Positions 1-8,884 of a DNA stretch of 64,000 nucleotides are shown here, piece after piece. The notes below the pieces were generated by a model. The model did no database searches. It had not been told where the DNA came from and saw only the letters and a program-made list of their open reading frames with translations. The DNA comes from UBA964 sp037444685 (GTDB lineage: Bacteria > Pseudomonadota > Gammaproteobacteria > Steroidobacterales > Steroidobacteraceae). A program made the translations under genes and the position numbers. How positions within the stretch are numbered: the first letter of the stretch is position 1; each line of letters begins with the position of its first letter. The stretch is from assembly GCA_037444685.1 (NCBI GenBank), contig JBBILX010000001.1:124001-188000 (forward strand), written 5' to 3'.

Positions 1-1911
1 AGTCCTTTCGGCCTGCCGCGACCTGAGGTTCAACGACACGCTCCTCTGCTTGCGCAGTTCGGTGGCTGCGGCGATGTCCTGCACGAGCCAGCGATAGTTG
101 GGATCCCGTTCGGCGCGTGCGCTTTCCTCGAGCGCGAGCCGCGACAGCGCCACCCCGGACTGCCCCGCCGCGCGGAACGGCACGCCGGCGATCCGATCCC
201 AGGGCAGGGCGTCGTCGAGGGCGCTCTCGCCGACGTCCTCGAGACTGATCGGCGACGCGAGCGGCACATCAGGTTCCACGCCACGATGCTGCGTGCTCTC
301 GCCGGTCACCCGGTAGAACTTGCCGATCGTGACGGTGAGCTGGCCGTTGACGGGACGTGAGGACCACCTCGACAGCGGCACGAGGTTCTGCACGGTGCCC
401 TTGCCAAAGGTACGTTGACCGAGGATCACGCCGCGTCGGTAGTCCTGGATCGCACCCGCGAAGATTTCCGACGCCGAGGCGCTGAAGCGGTCGACGAGCA
501 CGGCCAGGGGACCCCCGTAGATCGAGCCGGCCTCCGTGTCCTCGAGCACTTCCTTGTCGCCATTGGCGAACTTCACCTGTACGACCGGACCCCGATCGAT
601 GAACAGTCCCGTCAGCGACTGCGCCTCCGGCAGGAAGCCGCCGCCGTTGCCGCGCAGGTCGAGGATCAGGCCGTCGATCCCGTCCTTCTGCAGTTCCGTC
701 ACGAGTCGCCGCACGTCGCGCGTGGTGCTGCGATAGTCCGGATTGCCAGCGCGCTGCGCCTCATAGTCCGAGTAGAAGCCCGGCACGTTGATAACACCTA
801 TGCGCAGCTCGCGCTCGCCGCGCTTGAGCGTGCGCAGCTCCTTCCGGGCCGCCTGCGCCTCGAGCGTGACCTTGCCGCGCACGAAGGACAGCTTCTTCTC
901 GGGTGTGCCCGGGGCGGCGCCCGCCGGCAGCACCGACAGACGCACCGTCGTCCCCCCCTTGCCACGGATCAGTTGCACGACGTCGTCGATGCGCCAGCCG
1001 ATCACGTCGGTGAGCGGTCCGGAATCGCCCTGCCCGACCGCGACGATCCTGTCGTTGACGTTCAGCGTGCCGGCGACGGCCGCGGGCCCCCCCTCGATGA
1101 CGTTCATGACCGTCACATAGTCGTCGACGAGCTGCAGCGATGCGCCGATGCCCTCGTAATTGAGGCTCATCTGAATCCGGTATTCCTCGGAGTTGCGCGG
1201 AGAGAGGTAGCTCGAGTGTGGGTCGAAGGTTCGCGCGTACGCGTTCATGAGATTCTCGAAGACGTCTTCCGGCGTGACCTGGTCGACGCGCTTGAGCACA
1301 CGCTCGTACCGCTTGCGCAACAGATCCGCCGCTTCGGGCCAGCTCTTGCCGGCGAGCAGCAACGACAGGGCGTCGTTCTTGACGCGCTTGCGCCACAGCT
1401 CGTCGAGCTCCGCGATGGAGTTTGCCCAGGGGGCATCCTTGCGCTCGAACTCGAACGATTCGTCGACGGTCCAGTCGGGCTCGCGCTCGAGCTGCGCGAT
1501 GGCGTACTGCATCCGCTCGCGGTTGCGCTGCTGGTAGCGCGCGAAGATCGCGTAGGCAGGCTCGAGTTCGCCCGTGCGCAGCATGTCGTCGAGCAGCAGA
1601 CGCGACTTCTGAAATTCGGCGATGTCGCTGGCAAGGAAGTAACTGCGCTGCCCGTCGAGCGATTCGAGATAGCGATCGAACACGTCCGCCGACATCGCAT
1701 CGTCGAGCGCCGCGCGCCGGAAATGCTCCTCCTCGAGGATCGTGCCGACCTGTCGGGCGATCATGCGCTGGCGGTCCGTCGGCGCGATCGCGCCAACCGG
1801 CAGCGCCTGGGTGCTCGCGGGTGCACGCGAGGAGCTGCCGAGCGCGAGCAACGCTGCCGCGGCGGCAAGGGTCACGATCCAGGCGGGGGAGGAGCGTCTA
1901 GCGTGCAGCAT
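1..1911 (-). CDS. prc: Carboxy-terminal processing (tail-specific) protease Prc, 3' end beyond window
   Basis: Periplasmic S41-family protease that degrades ssrA-tagged and misfolded envelope proteins and trims lytic-transglycosylase regulators. I read 637 codons from the ATG at 1911 to the left edge with no stop. The start is followed by a signal-peptide-like hydrophobic stretch. A helical N-terminal domain leads to a PDZ domain (about residues 240-330), then the S41 core with the SASASEIF serine motif (near bases 460-490) and the TFGKGTV lysine motif, the Ser/Lys dyad. The last residues before the edge (VSLNLRSRQAER) match the usual Prc C-terminal region, so only roughly 40-80 residues should be missing. 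No strong Shine-Dalgarno is visible; TTGTACT upstream could be a -10. It is divergent from the gene at 2026. Confidence 0.93.
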   Translation of the reverse strand, partial: MLHARRSSPAWIVTLAAAAALLALGSSSRAPASTQALPVGAIAPTDRQRMIARQVGTILEEEHFRRAALDDAMSADVFDRYLESLDGQRSYFLASDIAEFQKSRLLLDDMLRTGELEPAYAIFARYQQRNRERMQYAIAQLEREPDWTVDESFEFERKDAPWANSIAELDELWRKRVKNDALSLLLAGKSWPEAADLLRKRYERVLKRVDQVTPEDVFENLMNAYARTFDPHSSYLSPRNSEEYRIQMSLNYEGIGASLQLVDDYVTVMNVIEGGPAAVAGTLNVNDRIVAVGQGDSGPLTDVIGWRIDDVVQLIRGKGGTTVRLSVLPAGAAPGTPEKKLSFVRGKVTLEAQAARKELRTLKRGERELRIGVINVPGFYSDYEAQRAGNPDYRSTTRDVRRLVTELQKDGIDGLILDLRGNGGGFLPEAQSLTGLFIDRGPVVQVKFANGDKEVLEDTEAGSIYGGPLAVLVDRFSASASEIFAGAIQDYRRGVILGQRTFGKGTVQNLVPLSRWSSRPVNGQLTVTIGKFYRVTGESTQHRGVEPDVPLASPISLEDVGESALDDALPWDRIAGVPFRAAGQSGVALSRLALEESARAERDPNYRWLVQDIAAATELRKQRSVSLNLRSRQAERT

Positions 1912-2025
1912 CTGCGGCTCGTTCAGTACAATCCGAGCCAAGGCTAGAGGGGTCCGCAAGGCTCGGCAAGTGCGCCGTGCCGCAGAAGCTCCGCCCCCCG
2001 GCCGATGGCCTCCGGAGAACCCGCC

Positions 2026-2322
2026 ATGCGCCCGCTCGCAGTGCTGCTCGGAATCGTGATGGGGTCCACGGTTTCGATCGCCGTCGGGCTGGCGCTGACC
2101 CTGGTCGTGTTCGCGCTGCTACCCGAGCATACTGACCGGATCGGTGAGGAATTCGGGCCACTGTTGCGCACGTTCGCCACGATGCTGCTTGCCGCCGCCG
2201 TTGCGGGCGTGAGCTTCCTCGGCGAACTGCGCCTGCGTCCGTGGCGGCATCTGGCCCATGCGGCGCTGCTAGTGATGCTTGCCGCGGTCGTCTGGCTGTA
2301 CTGGCCGCGCGAGCCGGGGTGA
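2026..2322 (+). CDS. Small integral membrane protein, function unknown
   Basis: About 98 residues with three hydrophobic segments (a long N-terminal one, a central one after LLRTFATM, and a C-terminal one ending in WLYWPR). I chose the ATG at 2026 over an in-frame ATG at 2005 because GGAGA lies 8 bases before 2026. I do not recognise the family. It lies 12 bases upstream of the M28 peptidase gene on the same strand, so co-transcription is likely. A short membrane protein of this kind could be an accessory of the peptidase or simply a neighbour. Confidence 0.6.
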   Translation: MRPLAVLLGIVMGSTVSIAVGLALTLVVFALLPEHTDRIGEEFGPLLRTFATMLLAAAVAGVSFLGELRLRPWRHLAHAALLVMLAAVVWLYWPREPG

Positions 2323-2334
2323 GGCAAAGACCTC

Positions 2335-4002
2335 ATGCCTTCGGTCGTTCGATACGTCTGCACGCTGCTGGTTCCCCTGACCGTCGCGGCCTGCGCGGCC
2401 GGGGCGGGGCCCGGCGGCGCGCCGCCGCGCCCCGTCATCGACGCGGCCGGATTCGAGCGGCATCTGGCGACGCTCGCCTCGGACGAGTTCGAAGGTCGCA
2501 AGCCCGGCACGCGCGGTGAGCAGCGCACGCTGGACTACCTCGTGGCCGAGTTCCGACGCCTCGGTCTGGAGCCCGGCGACGGCTCGAGCTACCTGCAGCG
2601 GGTACCGTTCGTCGAGATCACCGCGGGCAGCGACGCCGCCTTGCGACTCGGCGCCGACGCGCTGAGTATCGGTCGGGATGCGGTGATCTGGACCAAGCGC
2701 GTCGTGACCGAATCCTCGGTGACCGATAGTCCACTCGTGTTCGTGGGTCATGGCGTCGTGGCGCCCGAATACGGCTGGAACGACTATGCCGGGCTCGACA
2801 TGCGCGGCAAGACCGCAATCATCCTGATCAACGATCCGGGTTGGGACGTCGGTGACCCGACCCTCTTCAACGGTCGGGCCATGACGTATTACGGCCGGTG
2901 GACCTACAAGTTCGAGGAAGCGGCGCGCCAGGGCGCGGCAGCGGCGCTGATCGTGCACGAGACCGAACCAGCCGCTTACGGGTGGGAGACCGTGGTCAAC
3001 AGCTGGAGCGGCCCCCAGCTCGATACGGTGACGCCGGACGGCAACGCGGGCCGCGTCGCGCTCGAGGGGTGGATCACGCGCGAGGCTGCCGAGCGTCTGC
3101 TTCGCACTGCGGGGCACGACCTCGACGAGCTCAAGCGACGCGCCGCGCAGCGCGGCTTTCGCGGCATCGAGCTTGGCCTCGACGCGAGCGGCGCGGTGCG
3201 CAATGCGATCCGTCGCGGCGAATCGGCCAACGTCGTCGGTGTGCTGCGCGGCGCAAGGCACCCCAATGAGTACGTCGTCTACATGGCGCACTGGGATCAT
3301 CTGGGGCGCGCGATGAGCGTCGCCGGCGCCGGCGGCGACGTGATCTTCAACGGCGCCGTCGACAACGCCACGGGTACTGCCGGGCTGCTCGAGCTCGCGT
3401 CGGCGTTCGCGCGCAGGCCGCGGCCGGAGCGAAGCGTCGTGTTCCTGGCGCTGACGCTCGAGGAGTCCGGGCTGCTCGGCTCGGCGCACTTCGTGGCCCA
3501 GCCGCTGTTTCCGCTGGCCCAGACCGTTGCGGCGCTCAACATGGACGCGCTGCACTTTGGCGGGCCGACCCGCGACGTGGCCGTTATCGGCTACGGTGCC
3601 TCGGAGCTCGAGCGTTACCTCGAGACGGCGGCGGCACGTCAGCGACGCGTGCTGCGGGCCGAGCCCACGCCCGAGAAGGGCTTCTTCTATCGCTCGGATC
3701 ATTTTAACTTCGCCAAGGCCGGTGTGCCGGCGCTCTACTTCAAGGCGGGCATCGATGATCTCGAGCGCGGCAGCGCATGGGGGCAGCAGCAGCGCGCCGC
3801 CTTCGAAGCGCAGCGCTATCACAAGCCCGGCGACGAGTTCATCGCCGGCGGCTCGGACCTGCGTGCGCCACTCCAGGACCTGGAGCTGCTGTACGCGGTC
3901 GGTGCGCGGCTCGCGCGCGAGCGCGCCTTCCCGAACTGGTACGAAGGCAACGAGTTCCGCGCGGTGCGCGACCGCAGCCGCGCGCTGATGCAGAGCCGCT
4001 GA
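2335..4002 (+). CDS. M28-family metallopeptidase lipoprotein with PA domain
   Basis: Predicted envelope-anchored zinc aminopeptidase. The N terminus has a lipoprotein signal with a TVAAC lipobox (Cys near residue 20). A PA-type insert (GYGWNDYAG onward, about residues 140-270) precedes the catalytic core. The metal and catalytic residues are visible as YMAHWDHLG (His, Asp), NGAVDNATG (bridging Asp), LEESGLLGS (Glu pair), the MDAL Asp and SDHFNFAKAG (final His), which is the full M28 set. The 555-aa length is usual for gammaproteobacterial members. The substrate is unknown, probably peptides taken up in the periplasm. Confidence 0.88.
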   Translation: MPSVVRYVCTLLVPLTVAACAAGAGPGGAPPRPVIDAAGFERHLATLASDEFEGRKPGTRGEQRTLDYLVAEFRRLGLEPGDGSSYLQRVPFVEITAGSDAALRLGADALSIGRDAVIWTKRVVTESSVTDSPLVFVGHGVVAPEYGWNDYAGLDMRGKTAIILINDPGWDVGDPTLFNGRAMTYYGRWTYKFEEAARQGAAAALIVHETEPAAYGWETVVNSWSGPQLDTVTPDGNAGRVALEGWITREAAERLLRTAGHDLDELKRRAAQRGFRGIELGLDASGAVRNAIRRGESANVVGVLRGARHPNEYVVYMAHWDHLGRAMSVAGAGGDVIFNGAVDNATGTAGLLELASAFARRPRPERSVVFLALTLEESGLLGSAHFVAQPLFPLAQTVAALNMDALHFGGPTRDVAVIGYGASELERYLETAAARQRRVLRAEPTPEKGFFYRSDHFNFAKAGVPALYFKAGIDDLERGSAWGQQQRAAFEAQRYHKPGDEFIAGGSDLRAPLQDLELLYAVGARLARERAFPNWYEGNEFRAVRDRSRALMQSR

Positions 4003-4020
4003 GCCTCTCGATCGCGCCGT

Positions 4021-4308
4021 TCAGCGGGCCGCGCGCAGGATGGCGCGCAGCAGCAGCACGAATCCGTATGGCCCGAGCAGCACCACCCAGAAGGCGGGCT
4101 CGGCACGCGCGAGCCCCGCGAGGTAATCGCCGAGCAGCGCCAAAGACCCACCGTGGCGGTACTCACCGAGCGTGCTGCGCCCGACCAGCCAGACCAGCAG
4201 CGGCATGACGAACAGCCCCGCGAGCAGGCAGACGCCGGCGATCAGCGCCTCGCGGCGCAGCGGCGACGCGTCGCGCAGAGAGCGGAGCAGGGCGTGGGGT
4301 CCTTGCAT
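4021..4308 (-). CDS. Small two-TM membrane protein, hypothetical
   Basis: 95 residues with two clear transmembrane segments (AGVCLLAGLFVMPLLVWLVG and FWVVLLGPYGFVLLLRAIL) and basic ends. I start it at the ATG at 4308. A longer in-frame start at 4398 would run into the divergent dehydrogenase start at 4345 and adds sequence that does not look coding. No family is recognised. The gene converges with the M28 peptidase and is divergent from the Gfo/Idh gene. Confidence 0.5.
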   Translation of the reverse strand: MQGPHALLRSLRDASPLRREALIAGVCLLAGLFVMPLLVWLVGRSTLGEYRHGGSLALLGDYLAGLARAEPAFWVVLLGPYGFVLLLRAILRAAR

Positions 4309-4344
4309 GGCGACTCGAGACGGATAGGGCGCATAATAGCAACG

Positions 4345-5298
4345 ATGCGGAGACTCAGGACCGCCGTGATCGGCGTCGGCTATCTCGGCCGGTTCCATGC
4401 GCAGAAGTACGCCGCGCTCGAGGGCAGCGAACTCGTCGCGGTGGCCGACTCCCGGCTGGAGGCCCGCGAGTCAGTCGCAAGTGAACTCGGTTGCCGGGCT
4501 GTCGCCGATCATCGCGAACTGCTCGGGCAGGTGGATGCCGTCAGCGTCGTGACGACGACGCCCGCGCACTTCGCGATCGCGAGCGACTTCCTGCGGGCCG
4601 GCGCCCACGTGCTCGTCGAGAAGCCGGTGACCGAGACGGTCGAGCAGGCGCGCGAGCTGGTCGCGATCGCTCGGGCCACGGGGCGAACCCTGCAGGTCGG
4701 GCACCTCGAGCGCTTCAATGCCGCGATCCTCGCCGCCGAACCCTGGCTCGAGCGGCCCCGCTTCGTAGAGTGCCAGCGCCTCGCACCGTACAGGCAGCGC
4801 GGCACCGACGTCGACGTGGTGCTGGACCTTATGATCCACGATATCGACATCGTGCAGTCCATCGTTCGCAGCGAGATCGTCGCGATCGATGCAATAGGCA
4901 CCACCGTATTCTCGGGCGAGATCGACATCGCCAACGCGCGGCTGCGTTTCGCCAACGGTTGCGCGGCCAACGCGACCGCGAGTCGCGTGAGCCTCAAGAC
5001 CGAGCGCAAGATGCGCGTGTTCCGGGACGACGCCTACCTCTCCATCGACCTGCAGCAGAAGATCCTCACGCTGATCCGCAAACGCGAGACCGAGGTGCCG
5101 TCAGGGGCACTGCCGGTCACGATCGAGGAGCAGAGCTTCGAGCAGGGCGATGCGCTGAGGGCGGAGATCGAGTCTTTCCTCGACTGCATACGAACGGGCC
5201 GCAGGCCCGTTGTCGACGGCGAGGATGGCTTGCGCGCCCTGGAAACGGCCACTCGGATCGCCGCCGAGGTCCACGCGGGGCTTGCGCGCCGCACTTGA
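4345..5298 (+). CDS. Gfo/Idh/MocA-family oxidoreductase
   Basis: 317-aa NAD(P)-dependent dehydrogenase. The Rossmann motif GVGYLGRFHAQKY is at the N terminus, and the conserved EKPVT catalytic-lysine motif sits near residue 95. A C-terminal alpha/beta domain begins with LMIHDIDIV, matching the usual HD(I/V)D pattern. I use the ATG at 4345, which places the GxGxxG motif about 10 residues in, as is normal for the family. In related bacteria homologues sit near lipid A genes, but nothing here confirms a sugar-nucleotide substrate, so the substrate is left open. Confidence 0.85.
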   Translation: MRRLRTAVIGVGYLGRFHAQKYAALEGSELVAVADSRLEARESVASELGCRAVADHRELLGQVDAVSVVTTTPAHFAIASDFLRAGAHVLVEKPVTETVEQARELVAIARATGRTLQVGHLERFNAAILAAEPWLERPRFVECQRLAPYRQRGTDVDVVLDLMIHDIDIVQSIVRSEIVAIDAIGTTVFSGEIDIANARLRFANGCAANATASRVSLKTERKMRVFRDDAYLSIDLQQKILTLIRKRETEVPSGALPVTIEEQSFEQGDALRAEIESFLDCIRTGRRPVVDGEDGLRALETATRIAAEVHAGLARRT

Positions 5299-5329
5299 AA
5301 TTCGCCGAGACCGTCTCCAGAGAGGCGGC

Positions 5330-6091
5330 ATGGTCAACGCACTGCCCATACTGCATCGTCCGCCCGCGGGCCTGGTCCTCGACGTCGTGGCCGATTTCAC
5401 CTGTCCGTGGTCCTTCCTTGGCGTGCGCCGCATTGCGCGCGCGCTGACCGCCGTGCAGGGACTTCCGGCGCCACCGCTGCTGCGCTGGCACGGGTTCCGG
5501 CTGCCGCGACCCGTCGCCGGAGGGTCCGCCTGGCAGGCCCATCTCGCGCGGCGCCTGCCCGCCGGGATTACCGTCGAGTTCGCCGAGCGCAGCCTCGAAG
5601 AGGCGGGCCGCGCCCTCGGGATCCATTTCGACTTTGCGCGCATCGGCGTCGTGCCCGATACGCTTCACGCACACCGGCTCGTGCTCGCCGCCGCTGCCGA
5701 GGGACGCCACGTCGAGGTGGCCGATGCAGTCTTTCGCGCTTACTTCGAGCAGGGTCGCAACATCGGTCTCGAGGCCGAGCTGCTCGCGATCGCGCGCGAA
5801 TGCGGGCTCGAGGAGTCGGTGATCGACCGCTACGCACGCGGATTCCCGCCGACCTCGCCGCTGGGGTCGCCGCTCGTCGAGCAGCGTCAGGAACAGGATG
5901 CATCGGTGGCGGTGGTGCTCGCCGAAGAGCAGCGGCTGCAGTCGCTCGGCGTGCAGAACGTGCCGAATCTTCTGTTGAATGGCCACGTGCTCGTGCCCGG
6001 CCCGGCCGAAGAGGCCATCTACGTGCAGGCGCTCGACCAGGTGCTCTTCCCGCAGGCGCCCGACGCGCCGCCGCCGCGCTGGCTGCACTGA
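5330..6091 (+). CDS. DsbA-family (FrnE-like) thioredoxin-fold oxidoreductase
   Basis: 253 residues. The N-terminal strand leads into DFTCPWSFLG, the CPWS version of the thioredoxin active site typical of cytoplasmic FrnE/2-hydroxychromene-2-carboxylate isomerase-like proteins. The second Cys of a CxxC pair is replaced by Ser, so simple dithiol exchange is unlikely. The C-terminal half has the VQNVPNLLLNG cis-proline region. There is no signal peptide. AGAGGCGG lies just before the ATG at 5330. The small gap after the dehydrogenase suggests a shared transcript. Confidence 0.8.
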   Translation: MVNALPILHRPPAGLVLDVVADFTCPWSFLGVRRIARALTAVQGLPAPPLLRWHGFRLPRPVAGGSAWQAHLARRLPAGITVEFAERSLEEAGRALGIHFDFARIGVVPDTLHAHRLVLAAAAEGRHVEVADAVFRAYFEQGRNIGLEAELLAIARECGLEESVIDRYARGFPPTSPLGSPLVEQRQEQDASVAVVLAEEQRLQSLGVQNVPNLLLNGHVLVPGPAEEAIYVQALDQVLFPQAPDAPPPRWLH

Positions 6092-6140
6092 GGGCGCCGA
6101 GGCCCTACACTTCGGCGGACGCTCTCACGGGAGTTCGCCG

Positions 6141-7061
6141 ATGCTCGCCCAGCCCTCGCACCTTCTGGCGCCGTCACGTCCCGTCACGGTGGCCGCTACG
6201 CAGTTCGCCTGCGATTGGGACGCGCGCGCCAACCTCGCGCGGGCCGAGGCGCTCGTGCGACGCGCCGCGGCCGACGGCGCGCAGGTGATCCTGCTGCAGG
6301 AGTTGTTCGAGACGCCCTATTTCTGCATCGAGCAGGATGCGCGGCACCTGCGCCTCGCGACCACGCTCGAGGAGAATCCGGCGGTGCGCCACTTTCGTGG
6401 CCTCGCGCGCGAACTCGGTGTCGTGCTGCCCGTGAGCTTCTTCGAGCGGGCTGGCCAGGCCTTCTTCAACAGCATCGCCATGGTCGATGCCGACGGCAGC
6501 GTGCTCGGCGTGTACCGCAAGGCCCATATTCCGAATGGTCCCGGCTATCAGGAAAAGCACTACTTCAGTCCGGGCGACACCGGCTTTCGCGTGTTTGCGA
6601 CCCGCTATGCGCGCCTTGGCGTCGCCATCTGCTGGGACCAGTGGTTCCCCGAGACCGCGCGCGCGCTTGCGCTGCAGGGTGCGGAGATCCTGATGTTCCC
6701 GACGGCCATCGGTTCCGAGCCGCCGCCGGCGCCACCGGTCAACTCGCGCGATCATTGGCAGCGCACGCAGCAGGGCCACGCGGCGGCCAACGTCATGCCG
6801 CTCGTCGCCGCGAATCGCTGGGGTGTCGAGCGTTCTCTGCAGGATCCCGAGAAGCTGTTCATCCGCTTCTACGGCTCGTCGTTCATCGCCGATGCCACGG
6901 GTGGCAAGGTCGCGGAGGCGGGCGAGGAGGGCGATGCGGTGCTCGTCGCGGGCTTCGACCTCGCCGAGATCGAGGCGCAGCGCCAGAGCTGGGGCGTTTT
7001 TCGCGATCGCCGGCCTGAGCTCTACGGCGCGCTTACGACCTTCGACGGCCGAGGGTGCTGA
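6141..7061 (+). CDS. aguB: N-carbamoylputrescine amidase
   Basis: Nitrilase-superfamily enzyme that hydrolyses N-carbamoylputrescine to putrescine, CO2 and ammonia in the agmatine route. The Glu-Lys-Cys triad is visible as LLQELFE, YRKAHIP and AICWDQWFPE. TPYFCIEQ and the strongly conserved NGPGYQEKHYFSPGDTG segment separate this family from generic amidases. The length of 306 aa is normal. GGGAG sits 8 bases before the ATG at 6141. The stop overlaps the next start (TGATG), so the GTPase is translationally coupled. The usual partner aguA (agmatine deiminase) is not in the window. Confidence 0.93.
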   Translation: MLAQPSHLLAPSRPVTVAATQFACDWDARANLARAEALVRRAAADGAQVILLQELFETPYFCIEQDARHLRLATTLEENPAVRHFRGLARELGVVLPVSFFERAGQAFFNSIAMVDADGSVLGVYRKAHIPNGPGYQEKHYFSPGDTGFRVFATRYARLGVAICWDQWFPETARALALQGAEILMFPTAIGSEPPPAPPVNSRDHWQRTQQGHAAANVMPLVAANRWGVERSLQDPEKLFIRFYGSSFIADATGGKVAEAGEEGDAVLVAGFDLAEIEAQRQSWGVFRDRRPELYGALTTFDGRGC

Positions 7062-8128
7062 TGCCGGCGCCGAAGGCCGTGACGCCGATTCCGGTGCACG
7101 TGATCATCGGCCCGCTCGGCGCCGGCAAGACGACCCTGATCGCCCGGCTGCTGGCCGACAAGCCGCCGCACGAGAACTGGGTCGTGCTGCTCAACGAGTA
7201 CAGCGAGGCCGGTATCGACGCGCTGACGGTCGCTGCCGCGGCGCGCGGCGCCTACGACGTGCGGCTGATCGCGGGCGGCTGCCTCTGCTGCGCGGGCGAG
7301 CAGGACTTTCAACGCAACCTGCGGCGCCTCGTCAGCGACGTACGTCCGGCGCGCATGCTGGTAGAACCTTCTGGGATCGGCCATCCGGCAGGCATCGTCG
7401 AGGAACTGCTCGCCTACGAGACGGCGGGCCAGCTGCGGCTCGAGGGCATCGTCTCGCTCGTCGATCCGGCGCGCCTCGGCGCGGCGCTCGAGGGTTCCGA
7501 CGCGCTGCTCCGCGACCAGCTCGACATCGGCGATGCGCTCGTGCTCACGAAAGGCGATCTCGCGGACGCGGCGCACTTCGAGGCCTTTGCGTCGCTGGTC
7601 GCGCGCGCCAGTCCGGCCAAGGCATGGGCGGGGATGAGTGTCCACGGCGCTTTGCCGCTCGCGGCGCTGCAAGCGGGTCGCGGTGCATGCCGCGCGGCCG
7701 CACGCGAGATTCGGCGTCCCGACGATCATGCGATGGCGGAGGTGCACTCCGCCGGCCGATCGGACGACCGGCATCACGAGGTCGACTGCGCCGAGTTGGT
7801 GCGCCTCGCGGGTGGTGAGCGCCGGGTCGTTCGATACCTTGGGCGCGCCGGCGCCGACTGGTGGTTTGGGCGGGCTGTCTGTTTCGACGAGGCAGCGATT
7901 ATCGGAACGCTCGGCGCGGCCGCACGTGGCTGCGCCCGCTTCAAGGCCGTGCTGCGCGTCGCCGAGGATCGCTGGCTGCTGGTGCAGCACGACGGCGGTC
8001 CGCTGACGCTGCGCGAGTCGAGCTGGCGCCGCGACAGTCGCGCCGAGCTGGTCGCGCAGCCGGGTCAGGACGTCGACTGGTCAGCGCTCGACGCGGCTTT
8101 CGCGGCGGCGCAGTGTGGCGATCGATGA
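7061..8128 (+). CDS. COG0523 (CobW/ZNG-like) G3E GTPase
   Basis: 355-aa putative metallochaperone GTPase. The Walker A motif GPLGAGKTT is near residue 20, and the metal-binding GGCLCC (CxCC) is near residue 70, as in the COG0523 family. SLVDPARL and LTKGDLAD supply the later G motifs (the latter in place of NKxD). A CobW C-terminal domain follows (residues about 220-355) with a His-rich patch (DDRHHEVDCAEL). It is coupled to aguB upstream and overlaps the NUDIX gene by ATGA. The metal is unknown; no Zur site or cobalamin gene is nearby. Confidence 0.86.
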   Translation: MPAPKAVTPIPVHVIIGPLGAGKTTLIARLLADKPPHENWVVLLNEYSEAGIDALTVAAAARGAYDVRLIAGGCLCCAGEQDFQRNLRRLVSDVRPARMLVEPSGIGHPAGIVEELLAYETAGQLRLEGIVSLVDPARLGAALEGSDALLRDQLDIGDALVLTKGDLADAAHFEAFASLVARASPAKAWAGMSVHGALPLAALQAGRGACRAAAREIRRPDDHAMAEVHSAGRSDDRHHEVDCAELVRLAGGERRVVRYLGRAGADWWFGRAVCFDEAAIIGTLGAAARGCARFKAVLRVAEDRWLLVQHDGGPLTLRESSWRRDSRAELVAQPGQDVDWSALDAAFAAAQCGDR

Positions 8129-8850
8129 TCGATGCGGCGACGGTCTTGCTGCTGCGCGGCGGGGCCTCTTGCGCCGAGGTGCTGCTGGTCCGGCGCCACC
8201 CGGGCCTGTCCTTCATGGGCGGGCTCTGGGCGTTTCCCGGCGGGCGCGTCGAACCCGAGGATGCGCTCGATCCGGGGCGCGGTGTCCCGCGCAGCGTCGA
8301 TGAGGCGTTTCGTCATGCCGCCTGTCGCGAACTGCTTGAGGAGTGTGGCATTGCGCTGACTCCGGCGCAGCTTCAGCTCTGGTCTCGCTGGATCACTCCG
8401 TCTGCAGCGGCGCGCCGCTTCGATACGCGTTTCTACGCCGCGCACGCAATGATCGAGACGTCCATCGTCGTGGACGGCCGCGAACTCGTCGCGCATGAAT
8501 GGCTGCACCCCGACCGTGCGGTGCAGCGCGTGCTCGATGGCTCGCTGCCGGTCTCGCCACCAACCTTGGTCGTGCTCGAGGACCTGCGGCTCAGTCTGCT
8601 CGCGCACGGCACGCTCGAGGTGATGCTCGCGGCCGAGCGGGACCGCGCGGTGCCGGCCATCCTGCCGAGGCTGCGCGAGACGGGGAGCGGTCCCGAGGCC
8701 GTGATGCCGTGGGAACGGGGTTACGAAGCATTGCCCGGTGAGGGTGAAGCGATCGGCGCGGACTTCGCGCCGCATATCGCCCGCCTCGCCGCGCTGCCCA
8801 CGAGGCGGATTCCCTCGGTGATCGCCGCCGCACGCGACCCGGCGCGCTGA
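8125..8850 (+). CDS. NUDIX hydrolase (CoA-diphosphatase/NUDT19-like)
   Basis: 241 residues. The Nudix box has the extended form: GGLWAFPGG is followed by a long insert and then AACRELLEECGI, with the REXXEE residues that bind Mg2+. The insert between the first Gly and the RELLEE helix is the layout of the eukaryotic NUDT7/NUDT19-like acyl-CoA hydrolases and their bacterial relatives, so a CoA derivative is the likeliest substrate (inference). The ATG at 8125 overlaps the GTPase stop as ATGA. Confidence 0.83.
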   Translation: MIDAATVLLLRGGASCAEVLLVRRHPGLSFMGGLWAFPGGRVEPEDALDPGRGVPRSVDEAFRHAACRELLEECGIALTPAQLQLWSRWITPSAAARRFDTRFYAAHAMIETSIVVDGRELVAHEWLHPDRAVQRVLDGSLPVSPPTLVVLEDLRLSLLAHGTLEVMLAAERDRAVPAILPRLRETGSGPEAVMPWERGYEALPGEGEAIGADFAPHIARLAALPTRRIPSVIAAARDPAR

Positions 8851-8884
8851 GCTGTCCTCGAACGCCGGACTGGCCGGAGACCCC

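Noticed and set aside
415..1947. A 510-codon plus-strand frame at the left end
   Set aside because: The minus strand encodes Prc with signal, PDZ and Ser/Lys motifs across the same bases.
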